Assembly: GCA_963781595.1 (NCBI GenBank)
Contig: CAWAGG010000006.1
Coordinates: 1,860,001 to 1,924,000, forward strand
Direction of reading: 5' to 3'
Length of the DNA stretch: 64,000 nt
DNA from: JBEDUK01 sp963781595
GTDB lineage: Bacteria; Actinomycetota; UBA4738
Both the position numbers and the translations under genes were made by a program. Positions 16,978-25,881 of this stretch are shown here, one piece after another; position 1 is the stretch's first letter; every line of letters begins with the position of its first letter. The notes below the pieces were generated by a model that was not told the origin of the DNA, did no database searches, and was given only the letters and a program-made list of their open reading frames with translations.

Positions 16978-18147
16978 TCAGCCGAGCGTGGCCGCGACGG
17001 GCGGTGCTACGTCCATGCGCGAGACCGGGATCGAACCCGCGACCCCCGGGGCTTCGGGCTCCCCGGCCACCTGCTCGGGGAACGTGACGACGAACCGAGC
17101 CCCGCCACCGGGTCGCTCCTCGACCCATGCGTTCCCGCCGTGCAGCTCAGCGAACGCGCGGACCAGGGACAGGCCGATCCCCACGCCCGGAACCCCGGCG
17201 CCCGCGCCGCCCCGATGGAACGGCTCGAACACGGCCTCCCGCTCCGAGGGCTCGACGCCAGGCCCCGCGTCCTCGACCACCAGCGTGGGCACGCCACCGC
17301 GGTCCATGACCGAGATCCAGACGGCCGCGCGGGGCGGCGAGTACTTGAGCGCGTTCGCCACGAGGTTCTCCATGATGCGTTCCACCTTGCCGGCGTCGAC
17401 GTGCGCGATGACGCGCGGCGCCGTCAGGGTCACCACCCGGTCGTGCGGCAGATCCATGCCGTCGAGCACGCCTTCGGCGAGCTGCCCGAGGTCCACCTCG
17501 GTGCGGTCGACGACGGTTGCGCCCCGCGAGACCCGGTCGACGTCGAGCAGGTCCCCGACGAGACGGTCGAGCTTGCGCGCGTTCCGACTGATGGCGGCGA
17601 GAAGCTCGCGGCGGTCGTCCTCCCGGATCCTGCCGTCGAGGTCCTCGATCGTCTTGGCACTCCCCAGGATCGCCGTGAGCGGCGTGCGCAGCTCGTGCGA
17701 GACGGCGCTCAGGAACGTGTTCTTCAGCTCGTCGGCGACGCGCAGCCGTTCAGCGATCTCTCGCTCCTGTTCGGCGACCTGCTCCAGGCGCTCGATGGCC
17801 GAACGCATCCGCGCGACGACCCATGCGATGAACAGGAAGATCAGCGCTCGGGAGCCGGCGTTCCACAGGAGCGTGCCGAGCGGCTCCCCGCCGGCGGTGG
17901 CGTTGCTCAGCAGGCCGATCATCGCGCTCGTGATCGCCAGCGCCGCGCCGGCGCGGAAGCCCAGGTACCAGGTTCCGACGGCGATCGGGACCGCGTAGAG
18001 GGGCGCCAGCGAGATGCGGGCCCCCGTCACGTGGTCGGTCCACCCCGTCACGGCGATGAACAGCACGGCGACCAGGAACAGTCGCTCGGGCCGCTCCGCG
18101 AGCGAATCGACGGAACGAACCACCGCATGCCGAGATGGACGCGTCAT
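16978..18147 (-). CDS. membrane sensor histidine kinase
   Basis: 389 aa. Three or four membrane helices occupy residues ~20-130 with almost no external loop, suggesting sensing at or in the membrane. A short coiled segment precedes HisKA with the phosphoacceptor in SHELRTPL. HATPase_c follows with the N box (ENLVANALKYS), the G1 box (VEDAGPGVEP) and the G2 box (GVGIGLSLV). All catalytic elements are present and no response regulator is adjacent. The last ~25 residues (GVAGSIPVSRM and on) extend past the usual end and overlap a tRNA-T-arm-like sequence. ATG 18147 has no strong RBS. Confidence 0.88.
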   Translation of the reverse strand: MTRPSRHAVVRSVDSLAERPERLFLVAVLFIAVTGWTDHVTGARISLAPLYAVPIAVGTWYLGFRAGAALAITSAMIGLLSNATAGGEPLGTLLWNAGSRALIFLFIAWVVARMRSAIERLEQVAEQEREIAERLRVADELKNTFLSAVSHELRTPLTAILGSAKTIEDLDGRIREDDRRELLAAISRNARKLDRLVGDLLDVDRVSRGATVVDRTEVDLGQLAEGVLDGMDLPHDRVVTLTAPRVIAHVDAGKVERIMENLVANALKYSPPRAAVWISVMDRGGVPTLVVEDAGPGVEPSEREAVFEPFHRGGAGAGVPGVGIGLSLVRAFAELHGGNAWVEERPGGGARFVVTFPEQVAGEPEAPGVAGSIPVSRMDVAPPVAATLG

Positions 18148-18228
18148 CAGTTCTAAGGTCGTCAGCACGCGTCTCAGCCTTGAGCCGGCGTCGGCCCGGC
18201 GGAGCCGCGGACCGACGCCCGCGGGCGC

Positions 18229-18234
18229 TAGGCT
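18229..18234 (+). promoter_or_regulatory. -10 box for the leaderless gene at 18243
   Basis: TAGGCT is followed by an 8-nt gap and GTG, with no Shine-Dalgarno sequence between. Confidence 0.5.
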
Positions 18235-18242
18235 GGCCGGTC

Positions 18243-18986
18243 GTGGAGCCCAACGACTACGTGCGCAGCATCCGGTCCGACGGTCTCGTGCTGGCGGAGG
18301 CCGGGGACGGGAGGCTGGCACGTCCGGTCCCGACCTGTCCTGGATGGTCGGTCGGCGACCTCGTCTGGCATGTCGGTGCGGTCCATCGCTTCTGGCGAGA
18401 GATCGCCGCCAGGGAGCTGCTCGATCCGAACGAGGTGGAGCGCGTCGATCGTCCGGACGACGACGACCTGCTCGCGTGGTACTCGGATCAGCTGGCCGGG
18501 CTCCTCGGGGCGCTCGAGGCCGTTGACCCCGACACCATGGTCTGGAGCTGGGCCTCCGAGGATCCCGTGCCCACGGCATGGATCCATCGCCGGATGGCGC
18601 AGGAGACGGCCGTGCATCGATGGGACGCGCAGAACGCGATCGGCGAACGCTCGCCGATCGCGGCCGACGTCGCCGTCGACGGGATCGAGGAGTTCCTGTT
18701 CCAGTTCGTGGGGTTCGAGCCCGCGTCCCTCGCCGAGGGAGGAGAGACCGTTCGGTTCGAGGCCGCCGACACGGGCGATGCGTGGGTCGCGCGCGTGGCC
18801 GCCGGCGAGTTGGACGTCCGCCGTGCTGCGCGCGCGGGCTCGCTGATCCCCGTCGAAGCCGTCGCGAAGGGCTCGGCGTCGGACCTCCTGCTGCTGCTCT
18901 GGCGGCGCCTGCGGCTCGACGCCGTTGCCGTCGAAGGGGAGGCGGCCGCGGTCGCCCGGTTCCTCGTGCGCGCGGACCTGGAGTGA
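18243..18986 (+). CDS. maleylpyruvate isomerase family mycothiol-dependent enzyme
   Basis: 247 aa, DinB-like four-helix fold. The N-terminal PTCPGWSVGDLVWHVGAVH and the later ETAVHRWDAQNA carry the His/Glu/His metal triad of mycothiol-dependent isomerases and transferases. The C-terminal domain ends GSASDLLLLLWRRLRLD, typical of the family. The specific reaction is unknown, but the family supports a mycothiol-producing actinobacterium. The start is GTG 18243 with TAGGCT (18229-18234) 8 nt upstream, a leaderless layout. Confidence 0.85.
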   Translation: MEPNDYVRSIRSDGLVLAEAGDGRLARPVPTCPGWSVGDLVWHVGAVHRFWREIAARELLDPNEVERVDRPDDDDLLAWYSDQLAGLLGALEAVDPDTMVWSWASEDPVPTAWIHRRMAQETAVHRWDAQNAIGERSPIAADVAVDGIEEFLFQFVGFEPASLAEGGETVRFEAADTGDAWVARVAAGELDVRRAARAGSLIPVEAVAKGSASDLLLLLWRRLRLDAVAVEGEAAAVARFLVRADLE

Positions 18987-19056
18987 TCACCGGGCTCCGG
19001 CAGGTTGGAGAGCAGCGAGCGGTTCGAACGCACTATCATCCCGGAGCGCGCGGGAC

Positions 19057-19848
19057 TCAGCGGCCCGAGTAGCGAGGGGGCCGCCGCTCCAGGAACGCGG
19101 CGACCGCTTCGCGATGATCTTCGCTCTGGAGGACCTCGGCCTGTGCCGCCGCCTCGGCGGCGAGTTCGGCCTCCAGCGTCACGGTATTCGCCGTGCCGAT
19201 GAGCGCCTTGACGCGGCGCGCGGTCACCGGCGAATGGGCGATCAGCGAGCGGGCGCACGCTTCAGCTTCGGCGTCCACGTCCTCGGGCGGGACGACCCTG
19301 GCGACGAGCCCGAGGCGATCGGCCTCCGCAGCGTCCATCGTTCGAGCCGACCATGCGAGCTCCTTGGCCCGAGCCGGCCCCACCTCCCTCGTGAGGTGCC
19401 ACAGGCCACCGAGGTCGGGGATCAGGCCGTAGCGGGCCTCGAGGAGGCCGAACGTCGCATCCTTCGCGACCACCCGCACGTCGCAGGCGAGGACGAGCTG
19501 GAATCCCGCGCCGACAGCATGACCCTTCACGGCGGCGACGACGGGCTTCGGCGCTCCGGCGATGGCGCGGTACGGGCCCTGCGCGATCGCGACGAATCCC
19601 TCGAACCGCTCCGATGCCGCGCCGGCCAGGCCGGCCAGCGCCTCGAGGTCGATCCCCGCGCAGAATGATGGTCCGTTCGCGCGCACCAGGATCCCACGTA
19701 CCTCCTCGTCGGCCACGGCGCGCTCGACGGTCCGGGCGAGCTCGGAGAACGCCTCGAGGTTCAGCGCGTTCCGCTTCTCGGCCCGGTCCAGCGAGATCGT
19801 CGCCAGGCCCTGCCGTGCTTCGTATCGGATCGTGCCTGGGTCGCCCAC
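19057..19848 (-). CDS. enoyl-CoA hydratase/isomerase family protein
   Basis: 263 aa, crotonase fold. The oxyanion-hole segments are SFCAGIDLEAL and GHAVGAGFQLVLACD. The second acidic position is in LLEARYGLIPDLGG: Glu is retained in the first catalytic region and Asp stands where hydratases often have a second Glu, so the protein may be an isomerase or another crotonase. It probably takes part in fatty or aromatic acid breakdown. I prefer GTG 19848 over ATG 19872 because a TAGGGT box (19857-19862, minus strand) lies 8 nt before the GTG and would overlap the longer reading. Confidence 0.88.
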   Translation of the reverse strand: MGDPGTIRYEARQGLATISLDRAEKRNALNLEAFSELARTVERAVADEEVRGILVRANGPSFCAGIDLEALAGLAGAASERFEGFVAIAQGPYRAIAGAPKPVVAAVKGHAVGAGFQLVLACDVRVVAKDATFGLLEARYGLIPDLGGLWHLTREVGPARAKELAWSARTMDAAEADRLGLVARVVPPEDVDAEAEACARSLIAHSPVTARRVKALIGTANTVTLEAELAAEAAAQAEVLQSEDHREAVAAFLERRPPRYSGR

Positions 19849-19856
19849 GGACGTAG

Positions 19857-19862
19857 ACCCTA
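19857..19862 (-). promoter_or_regulatory. -10 box for the leaderless crotonase gene
   Basis: TAGGGT on the minus strand sits 8 nt before GTG 19848. It helps set the start of the enoyl-CoA hydratase-like protein. Confidence 0.45.
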
Positions 19863-19998
19863 GCGCGCGCATCGGCGCATGTCGGGCTACTCACGGCGCC
19901 CATCGGGCCTAGTCCCTTCGCCCAGGTCCGGGCGGCGGCGGCCCATTTCGGCACGTACCGCTCAATGGGGAGCCAGGGGCGGTCCGACAGTCAAGGGT

Positions 19999-22900
19999 AT
20001 GACCGCGTCTGCTGCGCTGGGACGGTCTCGTCGCGCGTTCCATCTGAACCTCCGCGCCTGGGCGGCCATCCTGGCGGTGTCCGTCATCACCCTGCCTCTG
20101 ACCGCCGCTCCGGCGAGCGCGCGCAACCGCGATCACGTCGCCGGCTGGAGCATGTGGTGCCGGTACGTCAAGACGACGAGCGACGATCCGATCTTCTTCC
20201 CGGGCGAGCACGGCGCCGCGAAGAAGCACGACTTCTACGGGAACACGACCACGGAAGCCGATTCGACCTGGGACTCGTTGCGCGCCGGAGATACGTCGTG
20301 CCCCCTGAGCGACGCCGACAGGTCCGCGTATTGGCAGCCCGAGATGATCATCCACGGCAAGGCCGTGACGCCGCAATCGATGTTCCTGTACTACTGGGCC
20401 CCGAAGGGGAACGACCCATCCGAGGTCGAGCCGATCCCGTCGGGCCTGAAGATGGTCGGCACCCGGTTCTACTTCACCTGCACCGGCAAGGGCGTGAAGG
20501 CGCCGCACAAGGCCATCCCGTTCGACTGCAGGCCGTGGCCCGACGCGACCCTGACCGCGTACATCGGCTTCCCCAACTGCTGGGACGGGCAGAACCTCGA
20601 CTCCGAGGACCACATGTCGCACATGGCGTATCCGGATCCGAAGCTCGGCTGTCAGGATCCGTACCTGCACGTCCTGCCGCACCTCACCGCACAGGCGAAG
20701 TGGCCGATCCGGAACGGGACCGGCGCGAAGTTCTCGACCGGCGACGCGTCGACGCTCACGGCGGAGTTCTTCGACGCGTGGGATCCCGCCGTGATGCAGC
20801 AGCTGATCGACGACTGCATGAACAACGGCGTGTTCTGCGGGAGCATCCAGAACGGGCAGAACCGGCCGCCGATCGTGAACGACGCGCTCATCGTGCCCAG
20901 CACGGTGTACGCGACGAACGACCTGACCGCGATCGCCGTTCACCCCCATGACCCCGACAAGGGTCAGACGGTCTCGCTGCACTACCAGTGGCAGGTCGAC
21001 GACCTCGCGGTCGGCGGCGACTCCAGCACGCTGCCGCACGCCCAGTTCCGACCCGGCGACTCGATCACCGTCACGATCACCCCCGAGGACAGCGAGGGGA
21101 TGTTCGGTGACCCGGTGACGTCGGACGCGTCGGTCGTGACCGACGACGTCGTGTGTCCGAAGCCGGCACCGCCGGGCGGGCAGCTCACGGGCGTCCATGG
21201 CGGCGGCTTCGGGAACGACGAGCAGGTCACGCTCCATCTCGACAAGAAGAGCGGCAAGGTGCTCGCGAAAGTCACGACCGATGGGGCCGGTGCGTTCCCG
21301 AGCATGCGGGTGCAGCTCCCCGGCTCGATCTCCGGGGGAACCCATCACCTGGTCGGGATCGGCGCGACGAGCTACGTCGTCGGCTCGGGCCCGTTCACCG
21401 TGGAGGCACAGGGCGATCTCACCCCCGACCAGGTCGCCGCCGGCGACATGACGACGTTCAACGGCGGCGGGTTCGTCCCCGGCGAGACGGTAACGGTCTC
21501 GTTCCCCCACGGCGATCCAGTGTCGGTGACGGCCGACGCGAGCGGTGTGGTGGATGCCGATCTCGTGACGCCCAGGGAGCCCGGGCCCCGCGGCGAGGTC
21601 ACCGCCTCGGGGGACGGGTCCAACGTCAGCGCCGGGTTCGATGTGGTGCCGACCTTGACGGCGCCGAAGACGGGCGAGCCCGGGGTCCAGCTGGCGGTGA
21701 GCGTCACCGGGTACGGTGCCCGGGAGAAGGTCGACGCGATCGTCGACGGCGTCGACTCCCGACAGCACGTCAGCACGGACCGGTTCGGCGTCGGTGCCGG
21801 GAACCTGGTGTTACGCACGACGTTCGGCCGCCACAGCCTGCGGATGACCGGACGCACGAGCGGCGTGAGCAGGCTCGTTCACCTCAGCCTGCCCGCCTAC
21901 GTGTCCGTGACGCCGTCGTCGGGGCCCGTGGGGACCGCCGTGACCGTCTCGTCGAACTACGGGTGGGTGCCAGGTGAGTCGGTCAACCTGCGCTGGGCGA
22001 GCTCGCCCGTAGCCCAGCTGACCGCGGACGCTGGAGGGTCGGTCGGCACCACGTTCGAGGTCCCGAGCCACGACCGGGGCGAGGTGACCGTGAAGCTCAC
22101 CGACCAGGTCCTGGGCGTCGCGCCGGAGACGACGTTCACGATCACCGGCATGGATCACCAGACGGGGAACCGGCCACCGACGATCAAGTCGGCGAGCATC
22201 GAGGGCGGCCCTTGGACGAACGCCACGTTCACGGGCCTCGCGCATCACGTGGACGACCCGGACGGCGACCCCGTCACGCTGCACTACACCTGGTCGGTGA
22301 ACGGTTCGACGGTCGGCGACGACGCACCGACGTTCTCCGACCCCTCGCTGCAGGCGGGTGACGTGCTCGGACTCTCGATCCGGCCCCAAGACTCGCGCGG
22401 AGCCTGGGGCGACAGCGTCGCGGCGCCGCCGATCGTCCTGAAATGGGAGGTCGTCGCGACCCAAGGCATCGTCGGGAAGGCCGTTGGGGGCGTGGATATC
22501 TACGGGTTCGAGCCGAGGGAGGACGTGGACATCAAGATCGACTCGCCCACCGGCCACACGCTGAAGACCGTCACCGTGAACGACGCGGGGAAGTCGTTCG
22601 GAATCGTCGTCCCGCTCCCGTGGCCGCTGCCCGGCGGCGTCCACACCCTGTACGGCGTCGGGGACAGCAGCGACATCGTCGGTCAGGGGCCGGTGACGGT
22701 GCTTCCCGACGCGCACCTGTCGCCGGGGCAGGTCTACGCGGGACAGACGACGAAACTCGCCGCCAGCGGCTTCCTCCCTGGCGAGACGGTGAACGCCGCG
22801 TTCCCGGGCTCGCTCGGCATGAACCAGCCGGTGGACGCTACGGGCTCGGTCCTGATCAAACTGACGAGCCCGGAGGAGCCGTGGCCGGGCGGGAACGTCA

Positions 22901-23457
22901 CGGTGAGCGCGCCCTCGGGCAGCGTGCTCACGCCGTACAGCACGCTGGCGACGCTCGTCGTTCCGGTCAAGGAGGGCCAGCCGGGCGAGCCGATCCCGTT
23001 CTCCCTCACGGGCTACGCGGCGAGCGAGACCGTGGAGATCCGCTTCGATGGTCAGGGCGTCACGCAGTGGTTCACGACGAACGCCAAGGGCTCGCTCTCG
23101 GACGCGTTCGCGCTGAGCACGACCTTCGGACGACACCGGGTCACGTTCAACGGCGTCACGTCCCAGCTGTCGCGGCAGGTCAAAGTGAAGCTCAAGGCGA
23201 CGATGAGCGTGCAGCCGAGCAAGGCGCACCCGGGTGACGGGGTGACGGTCCTTTCGCCCGACGGCTGGGTCCCCGGGGAGCCGATGTTCCTCCTGTGGCG
23301 GGGCGACCTCGTCGACACGTTCACGGCAGACGGCGACGGAGGGGTGAGCGAGCCGTTCACCGTCCCGCTCGGGACGAAACCCGGCCGCTACACGCTGACC
23401 CTGCTGGACAGCCAGCTCGGCCTGATCGCGACGACCAAGCTGACCGTCATCGGCTGA
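19999..23457 (+). CDS. large secreted DUF1996 protein with duplicated Ig-like halves
   Basis: 1152 aa. A signal peptide (basic head, core AWAAILAVSVITLPL, cleavage near APASA) precedes a DUF1996 domain (~45-285) with the family motifs DPIFFPGEHGAAKKHDFYGN and, later, DHMSHMAYPDP. About 850 residues of Ig-like or cadherin-like beta domains follow in two homologous halves, ~290-720 and ~725-1152. Both open with NRPPI/TI, a DDPDGDPV-type motif and TLHYTWSV-type strands, and both contain GGxHxL, FxPGETV and TTFGRHxxxxxG. DUF1996 has no firmly assigned activity. The His/Cys-rich motifs suggest carbohydrate or metal contact at the cell surface. The start is uncertain because AAGGG abuts ATG 19999. 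Confidence 0.85.
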   Translation: MTASAALGRSRRAFHLNLRAWAAILAVSVITLPLTAAPASARNRDHVAGWSMWCRYVKTTSDDPIFFPGEHGAAKKHDFYGNTTTEADSTWDSLRAGDTSCPLSDADRSAYWQPEMIIHGKAVTPQSMFLYYWAPKGNDPSEVEPIPSGLKMVGTRFYFTCTGKGVKAPHKAIPFDCRPWPDATLTAYIGFPNCWDGQNLDSEDHMSHMAYPDPKLGCQDPYLHVLPHLTAQAKWPIRNGTGAKFSTGDASTLTAEFFDAWDPAVMQQLIDDCMNNGVFCGSIQNGQNRPPIVNDALIVPSTVYATNDLTAIAVHPHDPDKGQTVSLHYQWQVDDLAVGGDSSTLPHAQFRPGDSITVTITPEDSEGMFGDPVTSDASVVTDDVVCPKPAPPGGQLTGVHGGGFGNDEQVTLHLDKKSGKVLAKVTTDGAGAFPSMRVQLPGSISGGTHHLVGIGATSYVVGSGPFTVEAQGDLTPDQVAAGDMTTFNGGGFVPGETVTVSFPHGDPVSVTADASGVVDADLVTPREPGPRGEVTASGDGSNVSAGFDVVPTLTAPKTGEPGVQLAVSVTGYGAREKVDAIVDGVDSRQHVSTDRFGVGAGNLVLRTTFGRHSLRMTGRTSGVSRLVHLSLPAYVSVTPSSGPVGTAVTVSSNYGWVPGESVNLRWASSPVAQLTADAGGSVGTTFEVPSHDRGEVTVKLTDQVLGVAPETTFTITGMDHQTGNRPPTIKSASIEGGPWTNATFTGLAHHVDDPDGDPVTLHYTWSVNGSTVGDDAPTFSDPSLQAGDVLGLSIRPQDSRGAWGDSVAAPPIVLKWEVVATQGIVGKAVGGVDIYGFEPREDVDIKIDSPTGHTLKTVTVNDAGKSFGIVVPLPWPLPGGVHTLYGVGDSSDIVGQGPVTVLPDAHLSPGQVYAGQTTKLAASGFLPGETVNAAFPGSLGMNQPVDATGSVLIKLTSPEEPWPGGNVTVSAPSGSVLTPYSTLATLVVPVKEGQPGEPIPFSLTGYAASETVEIRFDGQGVTQWFTTNAKGSLSDAFALSTTFGRHRVTFNGVTSQLSRQVKVKLKATMSVQPSKAHPGDGVTVLSPDGWVPGEPMFLLWRGDLVDTFTADGDGGVSEPFTVPLGTKPGRYTLTLLDSQLGLIATTKLTVIG

Positions 23458-23512
23458 ACGCGGGCCGGCCGGCGTGCACGAACGCGTCCTCTGACGTCGA
23501 GACCTTCGTTCG

Positions 23513-23541
23513 TTGACACCCTGGAAAGCGCTCTTGATACT
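23513..23541 (+). promoter_or_regulatory. strong sigma70-like promoter of the SBBP/Kelch pair
   Basis: TTGACA (23513-23518), a 17-nt spacer and GATACT (23536-23541), near consensus. The predicted start site is near 23548, giving a leader of about 48 nt to GTG 23596. Confidence 0.7.
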
Positions 23542-23595
23542 CTGTCGGCCGTGTCCAGTCCGTTCGAAGCCTCTTCCTCGCGTCAGGGGTAACCC

Positions 23596-25881
23596 GTGAA
23601 CCGTCCTTCCGGATCGATCGTGCGTACGCTTGCCATCCTCACGTCGGCAGCGATCGTCGGCGCCGGACTGTTCGCCGGCGCGCGGGCGATCGACGCCAGG
23701 AGCGGCGCCGATCGTGACCAGATCGTCTCCGCCAGTACGAAGGCCGACGTCCGCCGGACCCTGTCCCGTCTGCAGTTGGGCTTCGTGCCGAACGATGGCC
23801 AGCTCGACCCGCGGGTGGGCCTGTACATGCGCGGCGCGTCGTCCGGCGTGTACTTCACGTCGCACGGCGTGACGCTGTCCGCGTCCGGGGCGGCGAGCCT
23901 CGAAGGCACGCCCGGGGCCGACGCCTGGGCCGTCGAGCAACGCTTCCTGAACGCGGGAACCCCGGTGACACCCGTCGGGATCCATCGAACGACGGGCGTC
24001 GTGAGCTACTTCCACGGCTCACCGGATCAGTGGCGCGGGGGGCTCCCCACCTACTCCACCGTGCTGTACCGCGATGTCTGGCCGGGCATCGACGTTGAGT
24101 ACTCCGGGACGACCGGCCACCTCGAGTCGACGTTCTTCGTGCATCCCGGCGCCGACCCGCGTGACATCGCGCTCGCGTACCGGGGCGCGTCCGACGTCCG
24201 GCTCGACGCCTCGGGCAGGCTGCAGGTCGCGACGCCGCTGGGCGGGTTCGCCGATCAGCCCCCGGTCGCGTACCAGACGGTCGACGGTCGGCGAACCGCC
24301 GTGTCGGCGTCGTTCCTGACGGGCGCCGCCACGGGCTCGTCGTTCGGGTTCGGCTTCCGCCTCGGGTCCTACGACCCGTCGCGCACGCTCGTGATCGACC
24401 CGGTGTCGGTCTCCTACAGCGGCTACATCGGCGGGTACCTGCAGGACATCGGCCTGGCGATCGCGGTCGACGCGTCCGGGAACGCGTACGTGGTCGGGCA
24501 GACGAACTCGTCCGAGGCCACGTTCCCGGTGAAGGTGGGGCCGTTCCTGCACAACGACGGCCAGACCGACGTGTTCGTCTGCAAGGTCACCACGGTCGGC
24601 ACGCTCGCCTACTGCGGGTTCATCGGTGGCGACAGTTCGGACCGCCCACGGGGCGTGGCGGTCGACGCGGCCGGCGAGGCGTACGTCGTGGGCTGGACCC
24701 GCTCCGACTCAGGCAAGGACCGGTTCCCCGTCAAGAACGGACCGGGCCTGACCTACTTCGGCGGCACCAGCGACGCGTTCATCGCGAAGGTCTCAGCCGA
24801 CGGGACCACGCTGCTGTTCTGCGGCTACCTCGGCGGCTCGGACCACGACGAGGGCAAGAATGTGGCGCTTGACGGCTCGGGGAACGCCTACGTGACGGGC
24901 GGGACGAAGTCGACCGACTGGACGCAGATCCCGTCGTCGGGCGTCGCGCAGCCCGTGGCGGGGGGCGGCGGCGACGCGTTCGTGGTCGAGGTCTCGAACG
25001 CCGGTCAGGCCGTGACGGGCACGTACATCGGCGGCGCCTGCGAGACCCATTGCGGCGCGCTACAGCCGGCGAAGAAGGGTGGCCCGCACGACGGCGACGA
25101 TCACGCCCGCGGGATCGCCGTGGTTCCGAGCGGGGCCGCTGCGGGCGTCTACGTCGACGGCGACACGCACTCGGCGGCCGATACGTTCGATCCGGTCGTC
25201 GGCCCGTCGCTGACCTACGGGGGCGACGGCGATGCGTTCGCGGCAAGGTTCCCGCTGGACCTCTCGACGTTCGTCTACAAGGGGTACGTGGGCGGCAAGA
25301 AGTACGAGGACCTCCGCGACAACGCCGTGGACGCCCAAGGGAACGCTTACCTGTGCGGCCACACATCGTCGACGAACTTCCCGATCGTCGGCACGCTCGA
25401 CGGCTCGCTGAACGGCGACTCGGACGGGTTCGTGACGAAGATCAGCCCGTCGGGGACCTCGATCGTCTTCTCCGGGCTGATCGGCGGAACGAGCAAGGAC
25501 TCGTGCTACGGGATCAACGTCGACCCGGCGCACCACGTCTTCATCGCGGGGCACACGAACTCGAAGTTCGAGTTCCCCGTCCTGAACGTCGGCGGCTATC
25601 CGGACAGCCTCGGTGTCACCTACGCGGGGGCCGGTGACGGCTTCGTGGCCGAGATCGCCGCGGACGGTAACAGCCTGGTCTTCAGCGGGTACTTCGGGGG
25701 CTACAGCTCGGACGTGATCTGGGCGTCGGACCTGAACGGCAGCGGCGATCTGGTGATCACAGGGACGACGCACTCGAGCCAGAGCTCGAACCGGCCGTTC
25801 CCGCTGAAGCTGGGACCGGATCTCTACTACAACGGCGCCGGCGACGGGATCGTTGCCCTCTTCGACGTGGGGGCGGGGTAG
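23596..25881 (+). CDS. secreted SBBP-repeat beta-propeller protein
   Basis: 761 aa. An N-terminal signal or anchor helix (TLAILTSAAIVGAGLFAGA) is followed by an N-terminal domain (FVPNDGQLDPRVG, then GIDVEYSG, then LVIDP) as found in SBBP/DUF7948 proteins. At least seven propeller blades follow, with the recurring pattern GxIGG, AVDASGNAYVVGQT and DAFIAKV. Such proteins are large extracellular surface or adhesion proteins without known catalysis. Start GTG 23596 has AGGGG 6 nt upstream and a strong promoter at 23513-23541. The stop codon touches the start of the Kelch gene, so the two are coupled. Confidence 0.88.
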   Translation: MNRPSGSIVRTLAILTSAAIVGAGLFAGARAIDARSGADRDQIVSASTKADVRRTLSRLQLGFVPNDGQLDPRVGLYMRGASSGVYFTSHGVTLSASGAASLEGTPGADAWAVEQRFLNAGTPVTPVGIHRTTGVVSYFHGSPDQWRGGLPTYSTVLYRDVWPGIDVEYSGTTGHLESTFFVHPGADPRDIALAYRGASDVRLDASGRLQVATPLGGFADQPPVAYQTVDGRRTAVSASFLTGAATGSSFGFGFRLGSYDPSRTLVIDPVSVSYSGYIGGYLQDIGLAIAVDASGNAYVVGQTNSSEATFPVKVGPFLHNDGQTDVFVCKVTTVGTLAYCGFIGGDSSDRPRGVAVDAAGEAYVVGWTRSDSGKDRFPVKNGPGLTYFGGTSDAFIAKVSADGTTLLFCGYLGGSDHDEGKNVALDGSGNAYVTGGTKSTDWTQIPSSGVAQPVAGGGGDAFVVEVSNAGQAVTGTYIGGACETHCGALQPAKKGGPHDGDDHARGIAVVPSGAAAGVYVDGDTHSAADTFDPVVGPSLTYGGDGDAFAARFPLDLSTFVYKGYVGGKKYEDLRDNAVDAQGNAYLCGHTSSTNFPIVGTLDGSLNGDSDGFVTKISPSGTSIVFSGLIGGTSKDSCYGINVDPAHHVFIAGHTNSKFEFPVLNVGGYPDSLGVTYAGAGDGFVAEIAADGNSLVFSGYFGGYSSDVIWASDLNGSGDLVITGTTHSSQSSNRPFPLKLGPDLYYNGAGDGIVALFDVGAG

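Noticed and set aside
19909..24015. Long minus-strand frames opposite the DUF1996 gene
   Set aside because: Antisense artefacts; the plus strand has signal peptide, known domains and normal composition.
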